From NCBI GenBank assembly GCA_017444825.1, contig JAFSVU010000034.1, forward strand, positions 20,756 to 84,755: a stretch of 64,000 bases of DNA, read 5' to 3'. This document shows, one piece after another, positions 36,215 to 45,680 of this stretch. Position numbers and translations under genes: made by a program. The notes under the pieces were generated by a model. That model did not search any database and was not told where the DNA came from. It was given only the letters and a program-made list of their open reading frames with translations. Source of the DNA: Clostridia bacterium. Its GTDB lineage: Bacteria; Bacillota; Clostridia; UBA1212. The stretch's first letter is position 1. Each line of letters starts with the position of its first letter.

Positions 36215-36469
36215 TCAGTTGTGGAACCAGACCTTGTCCGCAAAAAGAATGAAAAAGAAATATCCGAGCCCGAAGATGGCGGCAACAAGTAGCGCCGCTC
36301 CCGCAACACCGAGGATAAGGAAAAGAGTTTCCTTTTTCGAAAGCTTCTTCAGATCCTCCGCTTCGCCTTCGGCGTTTGGCTTGTTCGGCACGTACCAGGG
36401 CATGCCGTCAACGTTCATATCGGCTATGACCCTGCCGTCATCCTTCAGTTCTTCGTCTTCTTTTTTCAT
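36215..36469 (-). CDS. Small single-span membrane protein downstream of oppF
   Basis: 84 aa. A charged, acidic N-terminal half containing MPWYVPNKPN is followed by one long hydrophobic segment (about residues 50-77) and a short C-terminus. It lies 6 nt after oppF and is likely co-transcribed with the importer. No family recognised; it may be an accessory or unrelated. Confidence 0.7.
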   Translation of the reverse strand: MKKEDEELKDDGRVIADMNVDGMPWYVPNKPNAEGEAEDLKKLSKKETLFLILGVAGAALLVAAIFGLGYFFFILFADKVWFHN

Positions 36470-36475
36470 CTTTGG

Positions 36476-37588
36476 TTATTTTTTCGCATTTGCTTTTGCG
36501 GCGATCTTAGCGTCGATCTCCGCCAGCTCCTTCTCAAAGCGTTCCATTTCCTCAACCGTGTCGTAGAGGTGGCATGCACAGAAGTGGCCCGGTTCGACTT
36601 CCTTCACCGGAGGCTCGATCTGCTCGCAAACCCTAAGGCCTTTTGCTTTGCACTCGTTGCATCTTGTATGGAATTTGCATCCCTTCGGCGGGTTTGCAGG
36701 GGAAGGAATACTGCCCTCGAGAACGATCCTCTCCATCTTGTAATCCGGATCCGGAACAGGGATGGCGGAGAAGAGCGCCTTGGTGTATGGGTGGAGCGGC
36801 CTTGCGAATATCTGTTCGGTATCGGCATATTCCACCAGATTTCCCAGGTACATAACGCCGACTGTATCGGAAATATGCTCTACGACCGAAAGGTCATGGG
36901 AAATGAACAGATACGTAAGGTTGAACTCGTTCTGAAGCTGTTTCAGAAGGTTTATGATCTGCGCCTGGATGGAAACGTCAAGCGCCGAAACAGGTTCGTC
37001 GCAGACAATAAAATCAGGGTTAAGCGCAAGAGCTCTCGCGATGCATATTCTCTGTCTCTGTCCGCCGGAGAATTCGTGGGGATATCTGTCCTTGTGATAC
37101 TCCTGGAGACCGCAGGCCTTCATGACTCGGGAAATATAGTCGTTGTACTCCTCCGGAGGCACAATATTGTGCTCTTTTACAGCCTCGCCAATGATCTCGC
37201 CAACAGGCATTCTCGGTGAAAGACTTGAATAAGGGTCCTGGAAAATGATCTGGATCTTCGGCCTTATAGCCCTGAGTTCCTTCCTTGAGAGCTTGAATAT
37301 GTCCTTGCCGTTGAAAATGACCTCACCCTCGGTCTTTTCCAGCAGTCTCAATATGGTACGGCCCGCGGTGGATTTTCCGCATCCGGACTCGCCCACAAGA
37401 CCCATCGTCGTACCCCTTTTGATCTTAAAGGAAATGCCGTCAACGGCCTTTACGTGTCCGATCACGAGTCTCAAGAAACTGCTCTTTATCGGGAAATATT
37501 TCTTGAGATTCCTGACCTCAAGAACCACGTCATTGCCCGGATCATTCTGATTGACTTCATTGTTAAATTTTTTATCGTCCATGTTCAC
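36476..37588 (-). CDS. oppF: Oligopeptide ABC transporter ATPase OppF
   Basis: 370 aa. Walker A GESGCGKSTAGR, Q-loop region IFQDPYSSLSPRM, signature SGGQRQRICIARAL, Walker B FIVCDEPVSALD, H-loop FISHDLSV. The C-terminal Opp/Dpp domain has several Cys (GCKFHTRCNECKAKGLRVC), consistent with the Fe-S cluster-like motif of this subfamily. A C-terminal tail rich in Glu/Ala/Lys is extra. Start overlaps the oppD stop by 4 nt. Confidence 0.95.
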   Translation of the reverse strand: MNMDDKKFNNEVNQNDPGNDVVLEVRNLKKYFPIKSSFLRLVIGHVKAVDGISFKIKRGTTMGLVGESGCGKSTAGRTILRLLEKTEGEVIFNGKDIFKLSRKELRAIRPKIQIIFQDPYSSLSPRMPVGEIIGEAVKEHNIVPPEEYNDYISRVMKACGLQEYHKDRYPHEFSGGQRQRICIARALALNPDFIVCDEPVSALDVSIQAQIINLLKQLQNEFNLTYLFISHDLSVVEHISDTVGVMYLGNLVEYADTEQIFARPLHPYTKALFSAIPVPDPDYKMERIVLEGSIPSPANPPKGCKFHTRCNECKAKGLRVCEQIEPPVKEVEPGHFCACHLYDTVEEMERFEKELAEIDAKIAAKANAKK

Positions 37589-38769
37589 AGCTCCTCCGGG
37601 TCAATAATGATTGGTTTCCCGACGATCTCACCATCGTCAATGAAACGGTAGCAAGACACGATGTGTGTATCGCTTATCTTGATCTCGGGCGGGTACTCAC
37701 CGGAGCATTTGCCGGTGCAGTATTCGCAGCGGTCCTTGAAATAGCAGTAGTTCGGCATATTGATCGGGTTAGGAACGCTTCCCGGAATATTGTAAAGTTC
37801 GTCGACTTTCTTTCCGACCACAGGCTTGGATTTCATAAGACCGATGGTGTAGGGGTGGCAGGGATTGTGGAAAATATCCCATGCAGTGCCCTTCTCGACC
37901 ACACGCCCCGCGTACATAACCACAACGTAATCTGCCATCTCGGCAATAACTCCCAGGTCATGTGTGATAAGCATGATCGAGCTGTTGATCTTATCCTTAA
38001 GGTTGCGGAGAAGATCGAGTATCTGAGCCTGAATGGTAACGTCAAGAGCAGTTGTAGGCTCATCGGCGATGATCAGCCTCGGATTGCACGCGAGAGCTAT
38101 AGCGATCATGACCCTCTGGCGCATACCGCCGGAGAGCTCGTGGGGGTACATCTTGTACACGCCCTCGGCATTGGCGATACCGACCATTTTAAGGAGCTCG
38201 ATAGTTCTGGCGGTTACCTCTTCCTTTGACATTTCTTTATTATGAAGGAAAAGCACCTCGTTCACCTGGTCACCGATCCTGAAGACCGGGTTGAGGCTGG
38301 TCATAGGCTCCTGGAATATCATCGATATCCTGTTGCCCCTGATCTCCTGCATGATGGATGTGGGAGTATTCACGATATTATATGCGGTGCCGTCGTCATT
38401 GTTGAGACGGATCTCGCCGCCCACCACCTGACCCGAGGGCCTCTGAAGCAGCTGCATAACCGAAAGGGACGTAACGCTTTTACCGCAGCCTGACTCACCA
38501 ACGACTCCGACAGTAGCCTGTTTCGGAATGTTGAAGGAAACGCCGTCAACTGCTCTCACTACGCCAATGTCGGTAAAGAAATACGTGCAGACGTTGTCCA
38601 GCTCGAGAACGTTGTTCTCGTCATGCATCTTGGTCATGTAGAGAGCCGGATCCTTGTTCGCGTTATCCCTCTCCTTTTCAAGTTTTCTCGTTATTTTACG
38701 GTTTCTTTTGGAAATATAACGGGATTCCTTACCGGAGATATAAGAAGTCTTTTTTGTTTTACCTGCCAT
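37585..38769 (-). CDS. oppD: Oligopeptide ABC transporter ATPase OppD
   Basis: 394 aa. Walker A GESGCGKSVTSLS, signature SGGMRQRVMIAIAL, Walker B LIIADEPTTALD, H-loop LITHDLGV, and the C-terminal Cys segment CYFKDRCEYCTGKC of Opp/Dpp ATPases. It has a basic ~50-residue N-terminal extension (KTKKTSYISGKESRYISKRN) before the ATPase domain. Partners OppF, OppC and OppB are adjacent. Confidence 0.95.
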   Translation of the reverse strand: MAGKTKKTSYISGKESRYISKRNRKITRKLEKERDNANKDPALYMTKMHDENNVLELDNVCTYFFTDIGVVRAVDGVSFNIPKQATVGVVGESGCGKSVTSLSVMQLLQRPSGQVVGGEIRLNNDDGTAYNIVNTPTSIMQEIRGNRISMIFQEPMTSLNPVFRIGDQVNEVLFLHNKEMSKEEVTARTIELLKMVGIANAEGVYKMYPHELSGGMRQRVMIAIALACNPRLIIADEPTTALDVTIQAQILDLLRNLKDKINSSIMLITHDLGVIAEMADYVVVMYAGRVVEKGTAWDIFHNPCHPYTIGLMKSKPVVGKKVDELYNIPGSVPNPINMPNYCYFKDRCEYCTGKCSGEYPPEIKISDTHIVSCYRFIDDGEIVGKPIIIDPEEL

Positions 38770-38787
38770 GATAATACCTCCCTTCCG

Positions 38788-40716
38788 TCACCGTTTCATC
38801 TTCGGGTCGAACGCGTCGCGGAGACCGTCACCAACGAAGTTAAACGCGATAACCGTGAGACAGATGAGAATTCCGACAGGAACCCAGATGTATGTGTACG
38901 ACTTCATCGCTTCTATGGTGGAAACCGAGTTGATCATATTTCCCCACGTAGCAAGCGGGTGCTTAACGCCAAGGCCCAGGAATGAGAGGGAGGACTCGGT
39001 AAGGATAACTCCGCCGAGGCCCATCGTCATGGATACGATAAGCTGAGGCATTACGTTAGGAACGAGATGCTTGAATATCCTCTTGCTCGTACGAAGACCG
39101 GTAGCCTCCGCAGCTATCATGAACTCCTGTTCTCTTAAGGAGAGGATCTGGCCTCTTACAAGCCTTGCTATACCGGACCATCCCAGCACGCCCAGCAGCA
39201 CCATCATCCAGAACAGTCTCTGGTACGGGTCAACCTTATATGCGTCGAATACCGAAGCGAGGATGATCATGATAGGCATTGTAGGTATGCAGTAGAATAT
39301 ATCAACAAGCCTCATGATAAGGGTGTCCACCCATCCGCCGAAGAAGCCTGCGATACCGCCCATGATAACGCCAAGGATAGTCTCGAGGATAACAACGACG
39401 AAGCCCACCAGAAGCGATACGCGTCCGCCGAACAGGATACGTGCAAATACGTCATAACCGTCGCCGTCCGTACCGAGAATATGGGCCGCCGAAGGCTTTT
39501 CATAGATGGTGATAAGCTTCCGGTTCATGTTGTACTTGAAATAAAAGCTTCTTTCGCCGGCAGTTTCCTTGCGGACAACGTTTACGGTCTCTTTCGTAAG
39601 AATGATATTTCCGTTTTCATCGAGATCGTACTGCTCCGTATCGGGATTGATCTGGGGCACCTCGTACTCAAAAGAGTAAGTGGCGGCATTTTCCGCTTCC
39701 AACTGATCCACAATGGAAGCCGCCTTCATCTTGAATGTCAGATCAAGAGAGTCCTCACCGGAGGCGTGTCTTGTGGAATACCTTGAAATATATACGTAAG
39801 GATCACCGCTTTCATCCTTGATGATAAGGTTGTCACTGTCCTCCTGGTCAAAGCTATAAGACTTATCACCGTACGTGAAGGGTTTCGTCTGATCCGCAAT
39901 GTTCTGAAGAACGGCGATCTTAAACTTATTATCGATCTGTTCCTTGTGATTTACAGCGTCGAATACGAGCTTTGTGGCAATGATGGTCTTCTTTTCACCG
40001 TCAATGGCCGTAAGACGCGACAGGGAAACCTTCGTTTTGGAGACCTGCTTAATGAAATAGATATCTCCGTCAAACTCGACGGATTCCTTTTTCTCTTTTA
40101 CAGCAGAGCTAAGAACTTCGGCAAGTCCCTCCACGGTCTCGCCGGCAGTGATCTCGCCGAGGATGGGGTCAAAAGTGCCGAAATCTTCCATTTGGGCAGC
40201 AATATAGCCCACGTACACACGGTCAACGACCTTCTCAATGATAAATTCTATATCGCCCTGGAGCACACTGAGCTCGGTCTCATTCGACGACTCCATCTGT
40301 ATGATATAGGAGTCAAACTTAAGCTTGAGATCGTCCAGCACGGGATCATTCATGTCGGCTTCATTGACGAAATACTTCGTATAGGAAGAGAGCTCGCCGC
40401 AGACGGCATAATCGAGTTCAAGAGGCGCAATTTTATAGAATTTATCAGTCTGTCCGTAAGGATAGAGAGCAGCGCCAAGGAAGCACATCGTGAACATTAC
40501 TATAAGAATAGCAAGTCCCGTGATGGCCAGTTTATTTTTAAGGAAACGCTTTGTTACAAGCCTTGCAGGGCTGAGGACCTTTACACGCTGTGAATCGTCA
40601 AGGGCCAGGGGTTTGTTTTCAGAGGAATTCAGATCCTTGTTCTTAAGTTCCTCCTGCTCGCGTTCCTTCAGTTTCTCATTCAAATGATTTGGTTTGTAAT
40701 CTGCCACTTTCATCAC
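38788..40716 (-). CDS. oppC: Oligopeptide ABC permease OppC with ~310-residue extracytoplasmic insertion
   Basis: 642 aa, about twice the usual ~300. A charged cytoplasmic N-terminus and TM1 (about 62-84) are followed by a soluble, Lys/Glu/Asp-rich domain (about 90-400). At H412 (HILGTDGDGYDVFARIL) the normal permease domain resumes, with the EAA-like loop AAEATGLRTSKRIFKHLVPN and the expected remaining membrane segments. The insertion sits where family members have a short loop facing the substrate-binding protein. The frame is continuous, so this is a real domain and not a fusion artefact. Confidence 0.92.
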   Translation of the reverse strand: MMKVADYKPNHLNEKLKEREQEELKNKDLNSSENKPLALDDSQRVKVLSPARLVTKRFLKNKLAITGLAILIVMFTMCFLGAALYPYGQTDKFYKIAPLELDYAVCGELSSYTKYFVNEADMNDPVLDDLKLKFDSYIIQMESSNETELSVLQGDIEFIIEKVVDRVYVGYIAAQMEDFGTFDPILGEITAGETVEGLAEVLSSAVKEKKESVEFDGDIYFIKQVSKTKVSLSRLTAIDGEKKTIIATKLVFDAVNHKEQIDNKFKIAVLQNIADQTKPFTYGDKSYSFDQEDSDNLIIKDESGDPYVYISRYSTRHASGEDSLDLTFKMKAASIVDQLEAENAATYSFEYEVPQINPDTEQYDLDENGNIILTKETVNVVRKETAGERSFYFKYNMNRKLITIYEKPSAAHILGTDGDGYDVFARILFGGRVSLLVGFVVVILETILGVIMGGIAGFFGGWVDTLIMRLVDIFYCIPTMPIMIILASVFDAYKVDPYQRLFWMMVLLGVLGWSGIARLVRGQILSLREQEFMIAAEATGLRTSKRIFKHLVPNVMPQLIVSMTMGLGGVILTESSLSFLGLGVKHPLATWGNMINSVSTIEAMKSYTYIWVPVGILICLTVIAFNFVGDGLRDAFDPKMKR

Positions 40717-40717
40717 C

Positions 40718-41719
40718 TCAATTCACACGAACTCTCGGGTCTACGACCGCGTAGAGAATATCGGAAATCAGGTTTCCGAGAAGAGTCAGAATAGACATGA
40801 GCGAGAGATAGAACATTGTGAACGGAATATCTCCGCCTGTCATGGAGTAATATGATGCATAGCCAATACCGTCGAGAGCAAACAGCGTCTCGGTGATAAG
40901 AGCACCGGAAAAAAGTCCCGGAAGAGATCCGCCAAGTATGGTAACTATCGGGATCAACGTATTTCTGAAAGCATGGTAGCCGATGACCTTGCTTTCGGGA
41001 AGGCCTTTGGCCCTGGCAGTCCTGATGTAATCCGCGTTCAAGACCTCCAGCATGTTCGTTCTTGTGTAACGCATAAGACCGCCGATTCCTACAAATATCA
41101 AAGTAAGAGCCGGAAGAACGAAATGCTTTGCAACGTCCAGGAACGAGGTCCAGGCTGTTGCATTTTCGGCAATGTAATCCCTCGAATGCATGCCGCTGAT
41201 GTCAAACCACTGAAGTCTGACCGCAAACACGAGTTTTAAAATAGTGGCGACAAAGAATGTGGGAAGAGAGATGCCTATAAGCGAAACACAGGTAACGGTA
41301 TAATCCGTGATACTGTACTGTTTCCTCGCGGCAAGTACTCCGAGAGGGATGGCAATAAGAGTTTCAATTATAAATGCTACAAGTCCTAGGAAGAAACTGT
41401 TCCAGATAACCTTGGAGAATTTTTCCGTACAAGGCATGTTCCATTTCCAGCTGTCGCCGAATTTGCCCTGAACGGCATTCCCCAGCCATGAAAAATAACC
41501 TCCTACAAGGCCCTTATTCATGCCGTACTCTTCATTTAATTGCTCCAGCCACTCGTGATAGGTCTTTCCACCCATCTTTGAGGATGCGGACGCCAGTTCT
41601 CTTGCGGTACTTTCGACATAACTTGTAGGCAGACAGTATATCAGCGTGTATATCAAAAACATCGCAAAAAAGAATATAACGACGCTAAGGAGCAGTCTCT
41701 TGACTATAAACTTGAACAT
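40718..41719 (-). CDS. oppB: Oligopeptide ABC permease OppB
   Basis: 333 aa from ATG at 41717-41719 with GGAGA upstream. Six-span permease with the N-terminal signature FIVKRLLLSVVIFF, the EAA loop TARAKGLPESKVIGYHAFRN, and GALITETLFALDGIGY. Forms the membrane channel with OppC. It ends two bases before oppC starts. Confidence 0.95.
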   Translation of the reverse strand: MFKFIVKRLLLSVVIFFFAMFLIYTLIYCLPTSYVESTARELASASSKMGGKTYHEWLEQLNEEYGMNKGLVGGYFSWLGNAVQGKFGDSWKWNMPCTEKFSKVIWNSFFLGLVAFIIETLIAIPLGVLAARKQYSITDYTVTCVSLIGISLPTFFVATILKLVFAVRLQWFDISGMHSRDYIAENATAWTSFLDVAKHFVLPALTLIFVGIGGLMRYTRTNMLEVLNADYIRTARAKGLPESKVIGYHAFRNTLIPIVTILGGSLPGLFSGALITETLFALDGIGYASYYSMTGGDIPFTMFYLSLMSILTLLGNLISDILYAVVDPRVRVN

Positions 41720-41745
41720 AAAAGTTCTCCTTTGCAATTATATTA

Positions 41746-41779
41746 GCGGCAAGCACGCAGATGAACGGGTGCTTGCCGC
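41746..41779 (-). promoter_or_regulatory. Intercistronic hairpin between oppA and oppB
   Basis: An 11-pair inverted repeat, GCGGCAAGCAC ... GTGCTTGCCGC, with a 12-base loop. On the minus strand no T-run follows, so it is better read as an mRNA-stabilising or attenuating structure that lets oppA be made in excess of oppBCDF, as in many binding-protein operons. Confidence 0.6.
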
Positions 41780-41822
41780 CATTTTTTATTTTACTTAAGT
41801 TAAACTAAGTATTACCTGTTCA

Positions 41823-44285
41823 TTACTTGGCAGGATTCATTTCGAGAAGTTCGATATCATTCATCCAGCCCCAGAAGGTGGTGATGTCAGGAGTTACTGT
41901 GCTCATGTTGACACGCTCTGTGCTGAAGATAACAGCGTTCTGTCTCTGGTATGTCGGGATCTCAACGCCCCAATCCATGATAATGTCAAGGCACTCTTTG
42001 TAGATAGCTTTTCTGTAAGCGTGGTCAGCACTCTTACGAGCGTCGAGGATCTTCTTATCAAGTGTCTCGTCCTGGATGTGGTAGTGGTTGGACTCGGAGG
42101 AGCCTTCGATACCGACTATGTTCTGGCTGTAGTATATCTGATACATATCAGGGTCAACCGTTGCGCCCCAAGCAGCTGTCCAGAAATCCTGGGTTCCTGC
42201 GTCAAGAGCATCCCAGAGGACGTTAGAGTCGGACGGGTCATTAATGTTAAGCTTAATGCCGATGGACTCGAGAGCCTTCTGAGCATCAGTAAGAATACCG
42301 TATGCAGGGTGATCGCCGGTACCGTCGCCGGGGACGATTACTTCATATTCCATCTTAGCGCCGTCGGGAGCAGCGGTGAACTTCTTAGCGGAGTCATCCC
42401 ATGTGTATCCGGCTGCCTTAAAGAATCCGATAGCTGCCTGGAGAGCGGCCTCGTATTTCTGGTCCTGAGTCATCTCAGCTGTGTAGATGTCCTTGCCTTC
42501 TGCATCCTTGGAGTATGCAAGAGCATATCCTTCGTCGTTCGGCTTCGGAGCAGCCCAGGAAGTGTTGGAAATAGGATACTGGATGATGGAAGCTCTCTCT
42601 TTGTAGTAGGAGTAGATGTTTGTATCTCTGTATACAGCGAAGAGAGTTGCGAAAGCTTTACGGAGAGCCTTGGACTCTTTGCTTCCGGAGTCGGTGCCGA
42701 CTTTAACAGTGGTAGCGTTAGCGCCAATGTAGCCGTAGCCGAGGTTGTCAACTGTGTTGGTTGTGATCTTGTCGCCTGTGATAGCGCCGTTATTGTTGAT
42801 CTTCTTGATAGCTTCAACAGCCTGATCGCTGAAGGAAGGATCAGTTACGTCGAACGTTCCGCTCTCAACGCCCGGAACTTTATCGGCGTCATCGGTCTCC
42901 TGGAACTTGATGTAAGTGATCTTAGGTGTGCCAAGATAGTAGGATTCGTTTCTCTTGTAGGTTACAACACCGTCAGCGTAGCTCTGGAAAATGTAAGCGC
43001 CTGCGCCCATAGGAGTGCTGGTCTTTGCCTTAACGGTTGTGAGGTCGCCCTTGTCGAAGCCGAACTTGTTGTTGGCGTAATCATACTTAGCCTTGTCTCC
43101 GTAGTAGTGGAGAGGAGCGATGGTGATGCCCAGCTGGTAAATAGCTGTAGCGTCGAATTCAGTCATCTTAACGTTGAGTTCGTAGTCGTTTACTTTAACG
43201 ATACCGGCAATGTTAGCGGCGGAATCACCGAGAACAACAGCCTCATCGTAGTAAGCAGCCTTATCGCCGAGAGCTTTAGTTAAAAGCTCGGAGAAAGGAT
43301 CGCCTGCGGCTTCCTTATCGATGCCGGAAATGGTGTCCTTGTAATTGCTGCGGATCTCGCTCCAGTAGAAGCTGGCATCAGGGAAGTTCTCAACGCAGTC
43401 AAACTCGGTTCCTGAAACAGCAGAAACGAATTTTCCGTCTTTCATTGAACCGAATCCCCAGAGAGCCATACCGAGAACGGTCTTCCAGCCTGCGTCGTCC
43501 TTGATCTCATCGGCAGTCTTGCCAATGGTTCCCTCAGCATATTTTGCTGCATATGCGGAGTAGACAGCGTCAACGATCTCCTGTGCGTAAGCAACGCCGA
43601 CTTCGTCGAACTTGCTCCAGAAGAAATCGGTATCTTCCTGGGTAACACCGGAGGACACGTTTCCGCGGCCTGCAGCGAGGATGGCATTCATACGGGTAGC
43701 CATGTTCTTTCTGTAGTCAGCCATACCGACTATCGGAAGAGCGGAGAAAGTGGTGGATCCGCTGTAAGTAGGATCGCAGAATACGTAGATGGAGAAAATA
43801 ACGTCGTCGATCGTGAGGGGCTGGCCGTCGCTGAACTTAACGCCCTCTCTGAGCTTGATGTTATAATCAACTGTTCCGTCTTTGTTGATCGTTTCTGTAA
43901 CATCGGACATGCCCTTGTAGGTATATTCTGTTCCGTTGAATTTTCTCTTCTCGCCTTCGATGCCCTTGTAGACAACGTTTCCTTCACGGTCTGTGGAAAT
44001 GAGGCCAACGTTAACCATAGCGGCAACGTCAACGTCATAAGCAGTCGTTGCAAAGAACGGGCTGAACTTTCCGGAGAATCTTGAATAACCGACAACGAGT
44101 GTGTCAGCGCCCTTATATTCTTCAACAGGAGCTGCGGTCGGATCGGCCTGTCCCGGATTCGGAGTAGCATCAGCCGGAGCCTCTGTAGGTTTCGTGCCCG
44201 GGTCAGTGGGCTGGCATCCTGCAAAAGCAGTGCAGAGCAAAGCTACAGCCAGAAAAAGAGCAAAAATTTTTAAAATCTTTTTCAT
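41823..44285 (-). CDS. oppA: Peptide ABC transporter substrate-binding lipoprotein OppA
   Basis: 820 aa from ATG at 44283-44285 with GGAGG five bases upstream. Lipobox AFAGC after a typical signal, then a Thr/Pro/Ala linker. SBP family 5 segments are LREGVKFSDGQPLTIDDV, SFSDQAVEAI and GWMNDIELLEMNP at the end. Around 250 residues longer than usual OppA; extra material lies after the first lobe (YRKNMATRMNAILAAGRG to about KALGDKAAYYDEAV). The size increase parallels the OppC insertion. Confidence 0.93.
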   Translation of the reverse strand: MKKILKIFALFLAVALLCTAFAGCQPTDPGTKPTEAPADATPNPGQADPTAAPVEEYKGADTLVVGYSRFSGKFSPFFATTAYDVDVAAMVNVGLISTDREGNVVYKGIEGEKRKFNGTEYTYKGMSDVTETINKDGTVDYNIKLREGVKFSDGQPLTIDDVIFSIYVFCDPTYSGSTTFSALPIVGMADYRKNMATRMNAILAAGRGNVSSGVTQEDTDFFWSKFDEVGVAYAQEIVDAVYSAYAAKYAEGTIGKTADEIKDDAGWKTVLGMALWGFGSMKDGKFVSAVSGTEFDCVENFPDASFYWSEIRSNYKDTISGIDKEAAGDPFSELLTKALGDKAAYYDEAVVLGDSAANIAGIVKVNDYELNVKMTEFDATAIYQLGITIAPLHYYGDKAKYDYANNKFGFDKGDLTTVKAKTSTPMGAGAYIFQSYADGVVTYKRNESYYLGTPKITYIKFQETDDADKVPGVESGTFDVTDPSFSDQAVEAIKKINNNGAITGDKITTNTVDNLGYGYIGANATTVKVGTDSGSKESKALRKAFATLFAVYRDTNIYSYYKERASIIQYPISNTSWAAPKPNDEGYALAYSKDAEGKDIYTAEMTQDQKYEAALQAAIGFFKAAGYTWDDSAKKFTAAPDGAKMEYEVIVPGDGTGDHPAYGILTDAQKALESIGIKLNINDPSDSNVLWDALDAGTQDFWTAAWGATVDPDMYQIYYSQNIVGIEGSSESNHYHIQDETLDKKILDARKSADHAYRKAIYKECLDIIMDWGVEIPTYQRQNAVIFSTERVNMSTVTPDITTFWGWMNDIELLEMNPAK

Positions 44286-44376
44286 TTTTACCTCCATAAA
44301 ATAATAATTATTAGCTGAGATATGAGTCACGGGAAAACCCACAAACTGAATTTCTCGATACTAAATACGCATAAAA

Positions 44377-44405
44377 TTTTAACATACAAAAAGAAAATGT
44401 GTCAA
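44377..44405 (-). promoter_or_regulatory. Sigma-A promoter of the opp operon
   Basis: On the minus strand TTGACA (44400-44405) and TTAAAA (44377-44382) are 17 bases apart; the surrounding DNA is very AT-rich. About 90 bases upstream of the oppA start. Confidence 0.65.
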
Positions 44406-44441
44406 TACTTTTTTTAAAGACTTACTTTTTAATATAGAATA

Positions 44442-45005
44442 TCACATTTTTTCCATTACAAGCTTCTTTTTGGATACAAAAACCGCCGCGGAAAGCATTA
44501 AAACCAGCGATGAAGCGGCAATAAACACGGCATCCGTGTAAAGAAAAGGTCTGGTCTCAACACCCGTTATCTTCAGAACCGTGGAAACGATCAGCCCTGC
44601 AAAGCAGAGGCCGTCAAGTATCATTATTCCGGTGGTGCACTTGGCGATCCTGTCGTGGATACCGTCCTTGTGTTCCCGGTCTGTCTTCACGCCCTCTCCC
44701 GTCTTTATAACGTTATAAACGGCAAGGCAAAGGTAGAATATCGGGAACAGGCAAAGCAGATACGGAGCCAGCGTGTAGTATTGGGACGTAAATCCGCTGT
44801 TGCGGTAGAACACAAGGCCCAGCACAAAAGCAACCAGAAGGCAGGCAGAGCAGGAAATGACGGTTATCCTCGCCCTCTTCAACTCCTCGCCCCTGTACCT
44901 GTAGACAAAGTAGTCGCCTCTGTAGAATGCCTTGGTTACGATCTTGCCTTTTTTGTTCTCGACGTTTTCAAGTCTGTAGTCATTGAGATATTTTTTGAAC
45001 CCCAT
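44442..45005 (-). CDS. Four-span membrane protein of unknown function
   Basis: 187 aa. A basic, soluble ~50-residue start (KKYLNDYRLENVENKKGK) is followed by four hydrophobic segments, at about 50-68, 78-98, 127-146 and 155-177. No motif recognised. It starts 12 nt after the plsY stop and is probably the last gene of the der-plsY run. Confidence 0.65.
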   Translation of the reverse strand: MGFKKYLNDYRLENVENKKGKIVTKAFYRGDYFVYRYRGEELKRARITVISCSACLLVAFVLGLVFYRNSGFTSQYYTLAPYLLCLFPIFYLCLAVYNVIKTGEGVKTDREHKDGIHDRIAKCTTGIMILDGLCFAGLIVSTVLKITGVETRPFLYTDAVFIAASSLVLMLSAAVFVSKKKLVMEKM

Positions 45006-45017
45006 GGAGACCTCCGG

Positions 45018-45674
45018 TTATTTTTTGAAGGAGAGCTTGGACTCCTTGCCCTTGACCAACCGTCCGATATTGGAGGCGTGCCTGATTATGAGCAGCGACG
45101 CAAGGCAGACGGATATGACGAAAAACGTGGTGAGTCCCTTCGTGTTTTCCGGCCACCCGCCAACGAAAAACACCAGCACGGGATATACCAGAGCGGCGAT
45201 CACCGAGCCGAGAGACACGAACCTTGATATCGCAACGACGATTATGAACGCAAGCAGCGCAAGGAGAGCCGGAAGCGGCGCCATGAACAGCATCACGGAG
45301 AATGACACGAGCACGCCTTTTCCGCCTTTAAATCCGAAATAGCAGGGCCAGTTGTGGCCGGCAACGCACCCGCAGGCCGCGCCCATCATGCAGTTAAGAC
45401 CCAGCTTGTGGTCCGCAACTATCACGTAAAGGATAATGCACGGTAAAAAGCATGCAACGATGCCCTTCATGAAGTCAATGACAAGCGTTAGAGCGGCGGC
45501 TTTTTTGCCGAAGGTGCGGAGCATATTGGTGGTGCCCGCATTGCCGCTTCCGTGGTTGCGTACGTCGTCGTGGTAAACGAGTTTTGAGACCAGAACACCC
45601 GCATTGAGGCTTCCCAGAAGATAGCCGATGAGAGCAAACAGAACTATAAGCAAAAAACCAATGACGTCAAACAT
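45018..45674 (-). CDS. plsY: Acyl-phosphate:glycerol-3-phosphate acyltransferase PlsY
   Basis: 218 aa. Family signatures are GSLNAGVLVSKL, HGSGNAGTTNMLRTFGKK and AGHNWPCYFGFKGGKGV, with about six membrane segments. It transfers an acyl chain from acyl-phosphate to sn-glycerol-3-phosphate, the first step of phospholipid synthesis, and could use acyl-phosphate made by the FakA/FakB pair. Six nt after der. Confidence 0.96.
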   Translation of the reverse strand: MFDVIGFLLIVLFALIGYLLGSLNAGVLVSKLVYHDDVRNHGSGNAGTTNMLRTFGKKAAALTLVIDFMKGIVACFLPCIILYVIVADHKLGLNCMMGAACGCVAGHNWPCYFGFKGGKGVLVSFSVMLFMAPLPALLALLAFIIVVAISRFVSLGSVIAALVYPVLVFFVGGWPENTKGLTTFFVISVCLASLLIIRHASNIGRLVKGKESKLSFKK

Positions 45675-45680
45675 ATCGCA

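Noticed and set aside
41746..41779. Terminator separating oppA from oppBCDF
   Set aside because: No T-run follows on the transcribed strand and the permease genes have no other promoter, so an intercistronic stabilising hairpin is more likely.
42021..43283. A 420-codon open frame on the plus strand
   Set aside because: Antisense to oppA; composition (Val/Ser/Cys-rich) is typical of a shadow of a highly expressed gene.
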